A stretch of DNA of 40,407 nt, taken from positions 1-40,407 of the forward strand of contig JAIYBC010000007.1 of the NCBI GenBank assembly GCA_027488845.1, read 5' to 3'. A model generated the notes under the pieces. That model was not told the DNA's origin, ran no database searches, and was given only the letters and a program-made list of their open reading frames with translations. The stretch's first letter is position 1, and each line of letters opens with the position of its first letter. Positions 8,857 through 17,769 of the stretch are shown here, one piece after another. The stretch is from Verrucomicrobiales bacterium. GTDB taxonomy: Bacteria; Verrucomicrobiota; Verrucomicrobiia; Limisphaerales; UBA9464. The translations under genes and the position numbers were made by a program.

Positions 8857-9135
8857 TTAGGGCTGCTCAAGCTCCGGTTCAGGAGCAGGCGACGGGTTGA
8901 AGGTCGCCTCGATAGCCGCCGCGAGCACCGCGTGGAACGCCGGGAACTCCGGGATCTCGGTGACGTTCGCGAGGACGCGGGTTTCGTCGGATCCGGCGAC
9001 CCTGCCAATCGCCTTGCCGTCGCCGTCGAGGATGACGATCGCGCGGGTGGCGAGGATGACAGGGACAGGCGGAGCGCCTTCGTTTCGGTCGGGGACTTCG
9101 ATGGTGATGCGGACGGTCTGTTTGACGGTCTTCAT
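8857..9135 (-). CDS. Hypothetical protein between fibre and chaperone genes
   Basis: This 92-residue protein starts at the ATG at 9135 (MKTVKQTVRITIEVP). The peptide upstream of that ATG is Ser/Pro repeats from the neighbouring frame. It has an alternating hydrophobic beta-rich core (VRITIEV, VILATRAIVILDGDG) and a Pro/Glu-rich end. I do not recognise a family. It lies 13 bases after the tail-fibre gene and just before the tail chaperone, so it is probably a small tail or fibre-assembly protein. Confidence 0.6.
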   Translation of the reverse strand: MKTVKQTVRITIEVPDRNEGAPPVPVILATRAIVILDGDGKAIGRVAGSDETRVLANVTEIPEFPAFHAVLAAAIEATFNPSPAPEPELEQP

Positions 9136-9148
9136 TGGGGCTATGGGA

Positions 9149-11932
9149 TTAGTCGGTGATCTCGAACTTGACGGTGACGGTGATGGCGACGGCCGCACTG
9201 AGGTTGGCCCAAAGCTGCCCGTTCGGGCTGAATCGCCCAGCGAGCGTGACGTCCTGCCGGGACGCAGTGAGCGCCTGCGCGTTGACGATCTGAGTGCCTC
9301 CGGATGCGGTTCCGAGGCTCAGGGTGACGGACCCGGCGGCCAACGCGGTGACGGAGCGGATCCGAGCGTTCGTTGGAAGGCCGCCGATGATCTGAGTGTT
9401 TCCGGAAGCCGAGACATCAAAGGAGATCTCGCCCTCCCGACGTTGAACAAGGTGCCTCCAGTTGTTCGTGGTCCCGGCGGACCCGTAGGACATGACAGCG
9501 TGCAGCCGGTTCAACGACCGATCCCGGAACCACTCGCCGCAACCGGGGCTTAGGTCGATGTCGAGCAAAGCACCGACGCGCTGGATTCGGAGGTTTTTGA
9601 TGTAGAAGACATCCGTCCCGTTGCCGGCAAAAACGTAGTTGGTGCCGTTGAGTCCGTAGATCGCGATTCCGTTGTTGTTGGATCCGGTCGGGACGAACTC
9701 CACAGCAACGCTCTGCCACGATCCGGTGGTGGTGACCATGGCGAGTGAGATTCCAGTTCCCGGCCCCTGTAGAGACTGGAAATCGACCCGTGTGATGAGC
9801 GACTGACCGCTTGGGATAAAGACGTCGCAGGTCAGGCGGTTGCGGACACCGGGCGGGAACAGGGTCGATAACACCGAGACGAAGTGCCCCACATTGGCCG
9901 AGTCCATCGTGAATCGGAGCGTGTCGTCCTGACCGCTGATCCCGTCGATGTTGCCGGCAATGCTTCCTCCGTTTCCCGCAATGTTCGACCCCACGCCGGC
10001 CGAATAGTCCCCAACGTAGAACGGCGTCAGAGAACCCCAGCGGTCCGCGAGGGCGATGTCGTGGTTCGACAGGTTCCGGACGTCAGCCGCAGAGAGGGCG
10101 CGGTTGAACACCGCGAACCGATGGATGGCGGAGTGGTAGTTCTGGAAGGAAACGAAGTAGCCACCGATCCGGAACTCTGCCGTGGAGGCCAAGTTCCAAT
10201 TCCCTCGATCACTGGTCGGACCGAGCGTCGAATTGAACACACTTCCGTTGACGTACAGCGTGATGACGCCGGACTGGCGAACGAGGACGAGATCCACAAC
10301 ACGCCCGTCGAACTGTGCGAAGAATTGCGGGTAGGTCGTGGTCGTGTTGACGATGGAGCCCTGAATCGAGCCGTCGATGGTCGCGTCGCCGTTGCCAATG
10401 TTCGCGAAGCCAAAGTAGTTCGCCATGGGCGATCCGTCCGCCCCAATGAGGGAAAACAGCGCCGGGTTCGCAGTCGTCTGAGGAGAGGTGGCGGGTGCGC
10501 GATCATTCCGGATCCGGGCGCGCACGAAGACAGAGAAGTCTCCGGTACCGAGGGCGACACCGATTGGAACTGTGCGAGCAGAGACTTGGGAGTTGGTACC
10601 GAGGTCGCCAGTGAACAGGAGTCCGCCCTCCATGGCCGCTCGGCGGGAGTTGAATGCGATCCCGCCGATGGACAGGTCACCGACGCGGCTACGCAGCGTG
10701 TTTCCCGGACCGCCAACGCCAAGTGCCCACTCGTCATCGACAATCACGTCAGCGTCACCGACAGCGATTCGTCGAGCACGACCGGCAGTGTCACGCTGAA
10801 CCATCAGACCGTTGGCCGGCTGCATGACTTCATGATGGGGATCGAGAGTCCCAGGGAAGACCGACCAGGTGCTGACCGCGGAGGTCGTGGCGCCTGAGAA
10901 GGAGCGAAGCGTCTGCCACCGCTGGTTCCGAATGCGGACCCGCACCTGGGTGGCGCTGACCACTTCAGTCACGTAGCCCGAATGGAAGCCAAGCCAGAAG
11001 CCCGTAATCCCGGTGATGGCTCCGTCGATCCAAAGCACCAGGTTGGCGCCGTAGGCGAGGCCGTGGGCGCTCGACCAGGAGATGAGCAGCTGATCGGTCG
11101 GGCCGCTGGTGTCGCGGGCCATGGAGACCTTCCCAGCGGAGTTCACTTCGCCGGCACTCAAAGTCAGCAGCCTCCAATCGCCGTTCTGCGCCGCCGTGTT
11201 TGCAGCCTTGGCGGGATCCCAGTGGTTGGTGTCCAGGCCAGCCACCTGCAGCAGGGTCTCGAATAAGCCGGAGACCAACGTGGGCGCCTGGGTGACGGTG
11301 GCTGAGAAGAAGCTCGCCTGGATGCCAGCCACGGCAGAGGTCACACGGAAGAGGACCCGCTGGTTAAGGGTCAGCCCGTGGTTGACCGTGTAGCGCAACC
11401 GGATCGTGCCAACGAACGACGGGCTGCCAGCCACCGTGGTAGCGGTAGTGTCGATCGAGTGCTCGCTCCCCAGCTCCACGGTCGCGATCTCGGACTCGTG
11501 CCCGAAGAGGTTGATCGACTGCAGGCCGGACGACGGGCAGGTAGTCATCAGCTGAGCCCGTTCCCCGGCGGAACCAGCAGCCACCGAGCGGATCGCCATC
11601 TTGTAGTGGAAGTGGTCGGCTTGGCTCGCGAAGCGGTTGGGGATGCCGGACCATCCGTCCACCGCGTGGGCGAACACCGGAGTACCCTCAATGTATGGGT
11701 GGAGTCCGATAAACTCGTCCACGCCATTTGTAGCCGGCACACCGCGTAGCGCCTTTGTGGCGATGACGGTATCGCGGGTGATGGTGCCGGCGGCGCCCCC
11801 CATGATCTTCTCCGCCAGTTCGGCGACGCTGAAGGCGCGGGGTGCGCCCCCTTCGTTGGCAGGAAGCTGACCCAGGAGTCGCGTCGAGTCCGGGATCGGG
11901 AGTGTGGAACCGGTGCTGTTGATTTCAGGCAT
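9149..11932 (-). CDS. Tail fibre protein with LamG-like domain
   Basis: This 927-residue protein has a short N-terminal segment typical of tail-attached proteins, a beta-rich, Thr/Ser/Val-rich body, and a concanavalin/LamG-like domain at about residues 455-630 (from GTGDFSVFVRARI to RFAVFNRALSAADVRNLSN). A second beta-sandwich-like, CBM-type segment follows at about 650-800 and a small C-terminal domain completes the chain. Such domains bind sugars, so it is a good receptor-binding candidate. It sits between the tail tube block and the chaperones rather than at the distal end of the operon. Fibre identity is a domain-based inference. Confidence 0.72.
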   Translation of the reverse strand: MPEINSTGSTLPIPDSTRLLGQLPANEGGAPRAFSVAELAEKIMGGAAGTITRDTVIATKALRGVPATNGVDEFIGLHPYIEGTPVFAHAVDGWSGIPNRFASQADHFHYKMAIRSVAAGSAGERAQLMTTCPSSGLQSINLFGHESEIATVELGSEHSIDTTATTVAGSPSFVGTIRLRYTVNHGLTLNQRVLFRVTSAVAGIQASFFSATVTQAPTLVSGLFETLLQVAGLDTNHWDPAKAANTAAQNGDWRLLTLSAGEVNSAGKVSMARDTSGPTDQLLISWSSAHGLAYGANLVLWIDGAITGITGFWLGFHSGYVTEVVSATQVRVRIRNQRWQTLRSFSGATTSAVSTWSVFPGTLDPHHEVMQPANGLMVQRDTAGRARRIAVGDADVIVDDEWALGVGGPGNTLRSRVGDLSIGGIAFNSRRAAMEGGLLFTGDLGTNSQVSARTVPIGVALGTGDFSVFVRARIRNDRAPATSPQTTANPALFSLIGADGSPMANYFGFANIGNGDATIDGSIQGSIVNTTTTYPQFFAQFDGRVVDLVLVRQSGVITLYVNGSVFNSTLGPTSDRGNWNLASTAEFRIGGYFVSFQNYHSAIHRFAVFNRALSAADVRNLSNHDIALADRWGSLTPFYVGDYSAGVGSNIAGNGGSIAGNIDGISGQDDTLRFTMDSANVGHFVSVLSTLFPPGVRNRLTCDVFIPSGQSLITRVDFQSLQGPGTGISLAMVTTTGSWQSVAVEFVPTGSNNNGIAIYGLNGTNYVFAGNGTDVFYIKNLRIQRVGALLDIDLSPGCGEWFRDRSLNRLHAVMSYGSAGTTNNWRHLVQRREGEISFDVSASGNTQIIGGLPTNARIRSVTALAAGSVTLSLGTASGGTQIVNAQALTASRQDVTLAGRFSPNGQLWANLSAAVAITVTVKFEITD

Positions 11933-11950
11933 AGGATGTCGGGTTGAGAA

Positions 11951-12814
11951 TCAGAAGAGGCAGATGACCAGTTCGCCGCCCACGGTGACCGGCGCGCTCT
12001 GGATTGTGAGCACACCCCGGATCCCCAGGAGCGGAAGCGAAGGAGGCAGTGAGGTCGGTGCATCCACGCCGCTCTTCGGCGGCACAGCGGTCTGCGGTGC
12101 GCGGTTGTCGTCTACGATCCCCAGATCCGAGATCTCAGGGGCGATCGCCGAACCCGCCGCGGCGGTGTCGGGCGCAGCTGGAGCCGGCCTTCCGAGTTGA
12201 GTGAAGGTGAACGTGCTCGTGCCCAGGACGAACGGCGCGGCAGTGCCACCAAACTCCCAGATTCCAGCACCGTCGCCCTCCAACACCTCAACCCTCTTTC
12301 CGCCGGAGGCAGCACCGAATTCGTCGATGGAGTCGGCGTCGGAAGTACGCGCCAGGCCCATCAACCGAAGCGTGGCCAAGACATCCTCGGTTAGGCCGGC
12401 GGCGCTGGGATAGAGGTAGACGGTGCTGCCCTGCGCGACGAAGTCGCCGGAGGCAGTCAGTTCCTGGCCGACGTTCTGTAGCCGGTCCACGAAGCTGTGG
12501 TGGACGTATCTGTAGACCTGGCCTGGCGTCACTGCGACCGCCACAGGTGGATCCTGCTCATCCGAGGGCAGCGTGAGATTGGACAGCAGGTTGGGACCAA
12601 CCGGGACAGTCTCGTAGAGGCCGTTCAGCGCGAGTGGCTTCTGGACACGCAGCAAAACCCTCCGCGCCGTTGAGGCGCCATCCCGGAAAAGCTCCACGCC
12701 CCCAACCACGGCCGGGCAGGCGCCAAGAGGGATGTTCTCGGCCGACACGGCCATCACGGCTGGCCAGTGGCCGGTGCCGAGAAGCGCGAGTTGGGGTGGT
12801 CGTGGATCTGGCAT
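11951..12814 (-). CDS. Phage structural protein of unknown role
   Basis: This 287-residue protein starts at the ATG at 12814 (MPDPRPPQLALLGTG); the longer upstream frame is a shadow of the tail-tube gene. It is rich in small and hydrophobic residues with many predicted beta strands and ends in a Pro/Ser-rich linker plus a hydrophobic tail (GGELVICLF). No domain is recognised. It lies between the tail tube gene (4 bases away) and the fibre gene. It may be a fibre adaptor or an accessory tail protein. Confidence 0.6.
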   Translation of the reverse strand: MPDPRPPQLALLGTGHWPAVMAVSAENIPLGACPAVVGGVELFRDGASTARRVLLRVQKPLALNGLYETVPVGPNLLSNLTLPSDEQDPPVAVAVTPGQVYRYVHHSFVDRLQNVGQELTASGDFVAQGSTVYLYPSAAGLTEDVLATLRLMGLARTSDADSIDEFGAASGGKRVEVLEGDGAGIWEFGGTAAPFVLGTSTFTFTQLGRPAPAAPDTAAAGSAIAPEISDLGIVDDNRAPQTAVPPKSGVDAPTSLPPSLPLLGIRGVLTIQSAPVTVGGELVICLF

Positions 12815-12818
12815 GGGA

Positions 12819-13400
12819 TCAGATTCCCAGGGAGTTGAGCGGGTTGCTGAGCCGGTAGAACTCGAGGGTGATCTCGACCTCCTTCCCCATTTCGAAGTCC
12901 GTGGGGTTGGGGATCCGGATGCCAGTCCACTGGTCCACGGCCTTGAAGAGGCCAGTGGTGTGGTTGCGCACCTCCCATTGCAGCCAGGCCAGCTGCGTGA
13001 GGCTTCCCTCACCGGGGTTGGCCTGGGCCGTGGCCGCGCCGAGCTGCGCCACTGCCCACAGCTGCTGAATCGCAATACGATCGATGCGCTTGAAGACCAC
13101 CGTGGTCTTCGGGTCGGCCGAAGGGATCACGAATTCCGCCGGCAGCGGCACGCCGGTGATCGCCTCCTTGATGATGATGGGCTGCGCCTGCCCCGGATCC
13201 TGGGTGACCTTCTGGACGGCTCCCAGCTGCTGCCAGGCGGTGTCGGCCGCATTGGGCTTCGCGTTGGGGCCGACCACGGAATAGGTGGCGGTGTCTCCGG
13301 CCGCCTTGACGACAGAACCGGAGAGCGAGAGTGCGGCACCCATGAGCGCAACGCGCACGCGGCTGCCGGGAACGAGGAGGATTGGATTTGGGAGGGACAT
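12819..13400 (-). CDS. Major tail tube protein (probable)
   Basis: This 193-residue protein has the size and beta-rich composition of siphophage tail tube proteins and follows the tail-terminator gene (gp37-like), the expected order. Notable parts are the N-terminal SLPNPILLVPGSRVRVALMG and a C-terminal strand EVEITLEFYRL, as often seen in tube subunits that stack through their edge strands. It would polymerise around the tape measure to form the tail. The call is by position and size, with weak sequence support. Confidence 0.6.
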   Translation of the reverse strand: MSLPNPILLVPGSRVRVALMGAALSLSGSVVKAAGDTATYSVVGPNAKPNAADTAWQQLGAVQKVTQDPGQAQPIIIKEAITGVPLPAEFVIPSADPKTTVVFKRIDRIAIQQLWAVAQLGAATAQANPGEGSLTQLAWLQWEVRNHTTGLFKAVDQWTGIRIPNPTDFEMGKEVEITLEFYRLSNPLNSLGI

Positions 13401-13430
13401 GGGAACGTGTGTCTGGGATGTGAGTGGTGG

Positions 13431-13958
13431 TCAGGCAGCGGCAGTGTCCTGGTCGGGTACCGGGATGAGCCCCCCGGTGATCTCGAGCTCCAACAGGGCG
13501 GCGAACCGACCTGGTTGCGTCGTGCGGGCGTCCTTGAGAGACAGCATGTCGTCTCCGGTCGGGCGACTGTCGCAGGGTGGGTCCGAGATCAGGCGGGCGT
13601 TCAGTGCGACCGCGGCCAGCTCCATCAGCGCGATCGCGCCAGGATTGGATTGGCTGCCGAACAACGCTTCGGTCTTGTTGCCGAGGACCCGGTCACTGCA
13701 CACCACGGTCACGTCGGCGGTGCGGCGGACACCGACCGAACCCATAGCACCCATTGGGCTCCAACGACCGCCGGTGTAGATCACGAGGGCGACCCGCGAC
13801 TTGGAGAGGATCAGCTGCGCAAAGGCTTCAACCAGCTCGGTGGAATCAAAGAGGCGGACTTCCCCGAAGGCTGACTCTGGCGATCCACCGGGAGGCGTCC
13901 ACTGGACCTCTTCGAGGCGCTCCTTGATCGCGTTCAGGATCTGGAGGGTCGGGATCAT
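13431..13958 (-). CDS. gp37-like (DUF1834) tail terminator
   Basis: This 175-residue protein resembles Mu gp37 / DUF1834, found after the gp36-like connector in Mu-like phages and thought to cap or terminate the tail. The N-terminal helix IPTLQILNAIKERLEEV and the central strand block (RVALVIYTG, RRTADVTVVCSDR) fit that fold. I chose the ATG at 13958, which overlaps the gp36-like stop (ATGA), over the ATG at 13991, whose extra 11 residues are out-of-frame neighbour sequence. Confidence 0.65.
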   Translation of the reverse strand: MIPTLQILNAIKERLEEVQWTPPGGSPESAFGEVRLFDSTELVEAFAQLILSKSRVALVIYTGGRWSPMGAMGSVGVRRTADVTVVCSDRVLGNKTEALFGSQSNPGAIALMELAAVALNARLISDPPCDSRPTGDDMLSLKDARTTQPGRFAALLELEITGGLIPVPDQDTAAA

Positions 13959-14341
13959 AGCCGGATCGGCACCTTCGGGCTGCTGCCCCATGAACCGGAG
14001 CTGACGGGAGCGGTGGACGGGGCCGCGGCAAGCTGGAGATTCGGGCGGCGACCTGACGCGATCGCAGCCAGCTCCTCTCGAGCCGCGTCCGCTGCGGTCG
14101 CCATGTCTTCGGGCACACCCAGTTCGGCAACCAGGTATGCCCGCTCCAAGGCGAGGACCCGGATCCAGCCGTTCACGCTGGACTCCTCGATGACATACCC
14201 ACGGGTCAGCCGGGCAACATCGGCGGAGGCCTCTCCGACGATCTTCCCCAAGGGATCGGCCACGCCGAGGTTCGCAAGCGCAGCGGTGAGCTGCGTCTTG
14301 CGTTCCTCGGTGAGGAGCAGGTCCTGGACGGCGAAGGGCAT
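13955..14341 (-). CDS. gp36-like (DUF1320) head-tail connector
   Basis: This 128-residue protein matches the DUF1320 pattern of Mu gp36, a head-tail joining adaptor. It is largely helical, with LTAALANLGVADPLGKIVGEA and then a helix containing GYVIEESSVNGWIRVLALERAY, the hallmark W-x-R-x-LA...Y segment of the family. Its position after the capsid block and immediately before the gp37-like gene matches Mu. Confidence 0.7.
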   Translation of the reverse strand: MPFAVQDLLLTEERKTQLTAALANLGVADPLGKIVGEASADVARLTRGYVIEESSVNGWIRVLALERAYLVAELGVPEDMATAADAAREELAAIASGRRPNLQLAAAPSTAPVSSGSWGSSPKVPIRL

Positions 14342-14371
14342 CGGAGATCGTTGAAGGTCGGGTGGCCCCGA

Positions 14372-14755
14372 TCAGGCTGTGGGCTGGGTGACTGCCGGCT
14401 CAGCCTCGGGCGGCAGGGTGACCTCGGCCGGTTTCTCGGCGGCCTGCTTTGCAGCGGCGCCCTTCTTGGGCCCTGTCGGCTTCTCGGCCGGAGGCTCCAC
14501 CTTGGTCGGCCAGCTCCAGGTGCCAGGCTTCGGCTCCTCGGAGAACGGGACCTTCGCCTGCCGAAAGACTCCGGGAAGGCCGTCGCCCACATTCGGCGCG
14601 CCGTCCCCATCGGTGAACACCTGCAGGGTGACCAGGCCAGGATCCTTCCTGTCGGTGGCGACGACGATGGCAGGGCGCTGCTGGCCGGTGGATGGCCCGG
14701 ATTCCAGGGTGAACAGGACGGTGCGTCCAAGGGTAGGCTTGATGGCGTCGGACAT
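14372..14755 (-). CDS. Small head-region protein, unknown
   Basis: This 127-residue protein has a beta-rich N-terminal half (GRTVLFTLESG, RPAIVVATD, LVTLQVFTDGDG) and a C-terminal half rich in Pro, Ala, Lys and Glu that is probably disordered. It occupies the Mu gp35 position between capsid and gp36. No confident family match is made; head decoration or completion is possible. The gene is well separated from the capsid gene (about 100 bases). Confidence 0.6.
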   Translation of the reverse strand: MSDAIKPTLGRTVLFTLESGPSTGQQRPAIVVATDRKDPGLVTLQVFTDGDGAPNVGDGLPGVFRQAKVPFSEEPKPGTWSWPTKVEPPAEKPTGPKKGAAAKQAAEKPAEVTLPPEAEPAVTQPTA

Positions 14756-14853
14756 GGTGATGGAGAGGATTGGTTGCGGAGAGTGAGGACACGCCCCGGC
14801 GGATCATCAGCGAGCCGGGCTCGCCTCCCCGCCGGGGCCTCTGGGTATTCCGT

Positions 14854-17016
14854 TCAGGCGCTGATGATGCGCTGGCCGCTGGCCACCTGGCCGCGGGCGA
14901 CGCCGTACATCAGGGCGATGCGTCCACGGGCGACGCCGAAGTTGTGGTCGATGTACTGGGTAAGCAGGACGCTCATCCCGGTATCGGGATTGGTGATGAC
15001 CTGCAGGCGGCCGGTGCTCGGGACTCCGGGCAGGGCCGTGGTGTAGTCGTTCGGGACACGGGTCGCCATCGCCAGGGCATCGGGCCGCAGGGCGAAGCCC
15101 GTCAGGTTCGCCGTACCAGGCAGGTTGATCGCCTCCACCGGCTTGAGCCCGCTGATGTCAGGCAGCGTGCCCGCCGTGATCAGGCTACTCTGCGCGCCCT
15201 GGTAGGTCGCGAGGTTCACCAGCACCGAGTCCTTGGACAGCGCGGCGAAGTAGGTCGGGTTCAGGAGAAGCGTCTGGTTCGGCCCGGCGACTCCGCGGCC
15301 ACGCATCGCAGCCGCAATGTCCACCACGGTGTTGCGCCCGAAACCGCCAGCTGCCTGGGTAGTCGCGTTGGTGAAGTTGCCGGCGCCCCCGATGAGGAGC
15401 GCGTAGAGAGTGTCGCAGAGGTCCTTGCCGAGGGCGTAGTGCATCGGCTCTTCCTGCTCGGTGAAGAGCCCGCGCATGGTCGAGGCGAGCTCGTTCACGC
15501 CGTAGCTGATCTGGACGTACTTGTGCTGGTTGATGGTGACCGGCACGTCCGTGGTCGAGGCATCCTGGTCCACATATCCGGTCGACGGATTGAAGGACTG
15601 GACAGCCAGCGCACCCCGGAGCCGGGTCGAGATCTGCTGGTTGAACGCCGCATTCTCGGCGCTGAAGTCGGTGCTGATGCGTCCGAGGATCGGGAACGTG
15701 AGCTTCAGGAAGTCCAACGAACGCTGGACCACCAGGACACCGGTGAGGGTTCCCAGGGAGTTGGCTGCGGTGACGGCGTACTTGCCCGCCTGCAGATCGT
15801 TGGTGATGGCCGTCACCTCGTTGACGAAGTCGGCACCTTCCTCGACGCGCTTCCGCAGGTCCTTCGCCCAGATGGCACCCCGCTTCTTGGGATCCAGTTC
15901 CTGGCCGAAGGCTTCCAGAACTTTTCGGCTGTCGGCTTGGCCAACCTCAATGCGACTCCCGGAGCCGGCGTTGCGGGCAACGACCGCACCGCCGATTGCC
16001 GGATTGCCCGGCTGGTTGGCCAGAAGGACCGCGTTGGAAGGATCGGCAACCAACAGGCGCTTCCAGTGCGCCTGGGTGGTCGTGTCCTGGGCCGCGATCG
16101 CGCCGCGCTCCACGGCAACCCGGATCGCCGCATCGGCGTCCGCTTCGATGCGGGACAGGCGATCACGCTCGAGGCGTTCGTTCTTCGCCTGGATGAGGGC
16201 GATCTCGGCGTCCTTCGCCGCCAGCTGGGCCTTCGCCCGCTCGCCTTCGTCCGATTCGGAGGCGGACTCGGCCTCCACGGCGGCGCGTAGGGTCTCGATC
16301 TCGGCAAGTTTGGCCTCGATCTGCTGATCGTGGGCGGAGAGCGCTTGTTTCCCGGCGTCGTCGTTGGCCTTGGCCAGGATCGGCGCTCGGCCATTGCGGA
16401 GGGCGGTGAGGGCCGCAATCGCGGCGAGGAGTTTTGCGGTGGCTTTCATGCTGCTGTCGGAGGTTCGGTCCTTGGACCAGATCGGCCGGATGGCTTTGAA
16501 CGCCGGGTTGTTGACCAGGCCGCCCATGTTCAGTGGCGCGCCTGTGACGCGGGCCGGGTTCCCGTCGTCGGTGAAGAAGGTCGGAGAGAAGGCGCGGTAG
16601 CTGCGCCCGGTCACGGCATCGCGTCCGGATCCGCTCCACTCGATCCGGGAGTAGACGCCAGGCTGCGGCATCTCACGCCATTCGAAGGACACGGGCCAAC
16701 CGGACGCGGGGCCGTTCTCGTGATCGAAGTCGAAGTAGGGGCGCTGCGGACTCGCTGCCAGGTGGATGCCGAGCGCCTGCTGCAGGACGGCAGCGGTGCC
16801 GCTGTCCACGGTGACGCGCACCTTCTTCGGCTTCCCGTTCTGGCTGGCCGTGATCGTGTGGACCCCGCCAGGCATCCACATAATCTCGGTCGGGGCCGAG
16901 GGCATGTCGGCAAACTCGATTCCGCCGAGGCGAGCCTGCACCGCACCCGTCGTCGTCGGGTCCGCGGCAGTCAGGGCCGACTTCTTGTCCAGGAAGCTGT
17001 TCTTCCGGCAGTTCAC
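14854..17016 (-). CDS. Protease-scaffold-major capsid fusion (Mu I/T-like)
   Basis: This 720-residue polyprotein combines what Mu encodes as separate I (protease/scaffold) and T (capsid) genes. Residues ~1-200 match the Mu protease family, with His99 in FDFDHENG and Ser144 in YRAFSPTFF as likely catalytic residues. Residues ~205-300 form an Ala/Glu/Lys-rich coiled coil, the scaffold. From about 380 onward is the capsid shell domain, with SAENAAFNQQISTRLRG, QISYGVNELASTMRGLF and the C-terminal ITNPDTGMSVLLTQY. The protease presumably cuts between scaffold and shell during head maturation. It starts at a GTG overlapping the gpG-like stop (GTGA). No internal stop or frameshift suggests an artefact. 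Confidence 0.85.
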   Translation of the reverse strand: MNCRKNSFLDKKSALTAADPTTTGAVQARLGGIEFADMPSAPTEIMWMPGGVHTITASQNGKPKKVRVTVDSGTAAVLQQALGIHLAASPQRPYFDFDHENGPASGWPVSFEWREMPQPGVYSRIEWSGSGRDAVTGRSYRAFSPTFFTDDGNPARVTGAPLNMGGLVNNPAFKAIRPIWSKDRTSDSSMKATAKLLAAIAALTALRNGRAPILAKANDDAGKQALSAHDQQIEAKLAEIETLRAAVEAESASESDEGERAKAQLAAKDAEIALIQAKNERLERDRLSRIEADADAAIRVAVERGAIAAQDTTTQAHWKRLLVADPSNAVLLANQPGNPAIGGAVVARNAGSGSRIEVGQADSRKVLEAFGQELDPKKRGAIWAKDLRKRVEEGADFVNEVTAITNDLQAGKYAVTAANSLGTLTGVLVVQRSLDFLKLTFPILGRISTDFSAENAAFNQQISTRLRGALAVQSFNPSTGYVDQDASTTDVPVTINQHKYVQISYGVNELASTMRGLFTEQEEPMHYALGKDLCDTLYALLIGGAGNFTNATTQAAGGFGRNTVVDIAAAMRGRGVAGPNQTLLLNPTYFAALSKDSVLVNLATYQGAQSSLITAGTLPDISGLKPVEAINLPGTANLTGFALRPDALAMATRVPNDYTTALPGVPSTGRLQVITNPDTGMSVLLTQYIDHNFGVARGRIALMYGVARGQVASGQRIISA

Positions 17017-17615
17017 GCGACGCCTCCCTTCAAGCGGGACACGTAGGCCTGTGCGCGGGTGGTGACCGCTTCGGACAACTCCTCCTTGGATGGGAGGGCG
17101 TCCGGGTCGGGCTTCTGATCAACCCAAGGAGCGAGAACGTAGTGGACCACCACGCCCTTCGTGGTGCTCAGCTCAGCCAGCACGGCACGTTGCTGCCCGT
17201 CACGCTTCCCCAAGACGAAGAGGAGGATGCTCTTGTCGGCCTCGAGGGTGGCCGCGGTCCGTCCGTAGGCCTCCTTGGAAACCGGAATCGTCAGCGCCTT
17301 CGCCCGCTTCGGCGTGAGCCGGCCGCCGAAGACCTTCTGGGCGATCGCCGGATGGGCCACGGCGACGCGGATCTGCGTCCCGGCGGCATCAATCTCCGGC
17401 TGGTGGACCGCATTGGCCACCGCACGCCAGAAGTTGGTGCGCTTCCCGCCGAGGCGGTTGGGTTCGGTCCTCTGTTTCCCGATGAAGTGATTGCGGAGGC
17501 GGTTGCGGACTTCGCGACCCAAGACGACAGCCAGGCCGCGAGGCCTCTTCAGGCCAGACGTGATCTGGTCGATCTGGGCGGTCAGCCCCTTGTCGTCCAA
17601 CGTGAGTGCAACCAT
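17013..17615 (-). CDS. Virion morphogenesis protein (Mu gpG-like)
   Basis: This 200-residue protein matches the phage virion morphogenesis (Mu gpG) family. It has an N-terminal amphipathic region followed by VLGREVRNRLRNHFIGKQRT and NRLGGKRTNFWRAV, and a later HPAIAQKVFGG motif typical of the family. It is the first gene after the membrane-protein cassette. In Mu the order is portal, F, G, I/T; here F is absent from this place and G leads directly into the protease-capsid fusion. A start at the ATG at 17615 is clear. Confidence 0.75.
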   Translation of the reverse strand: MVALTLDDKGLTAQIDQITSGLKRPRGLAVVLGREVRNRLRNHFIGKQRTEPNRLGGKRTNFWRAVANAVHQPEIDAAGTQIRVAVAHPAIAQKVFGGRLTPKRAKALTIPVSKEAYGRTAATLEADKSILLFVLGKRDGQQRAVLAELSTTKGVVVHYVLAPWVDQKPDPDALPSKEELSEAVTTRAQAYVSRLKGGVA

Positions 17616-17769
17616 TCATGAGGATGCTTTGGAAAAATGAGCTGCGAGTCTCGGGGTTAGAGGGATAGAAGTGGCAGCTGGTGTTGGGTGATTCAGGCAG
17701 CCCTAGGGAATGGAACCACTACCCAACATTCCAATTTGACACTCGAATTCAATCTGAGAAGAAGCAGGC

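Noticed and set aside
12732-13874. Plus-strand frame of 380 codons
   Set aside because: It covers the tail tube and tail terminator genes in antisense and starts and stops without any operon logic.
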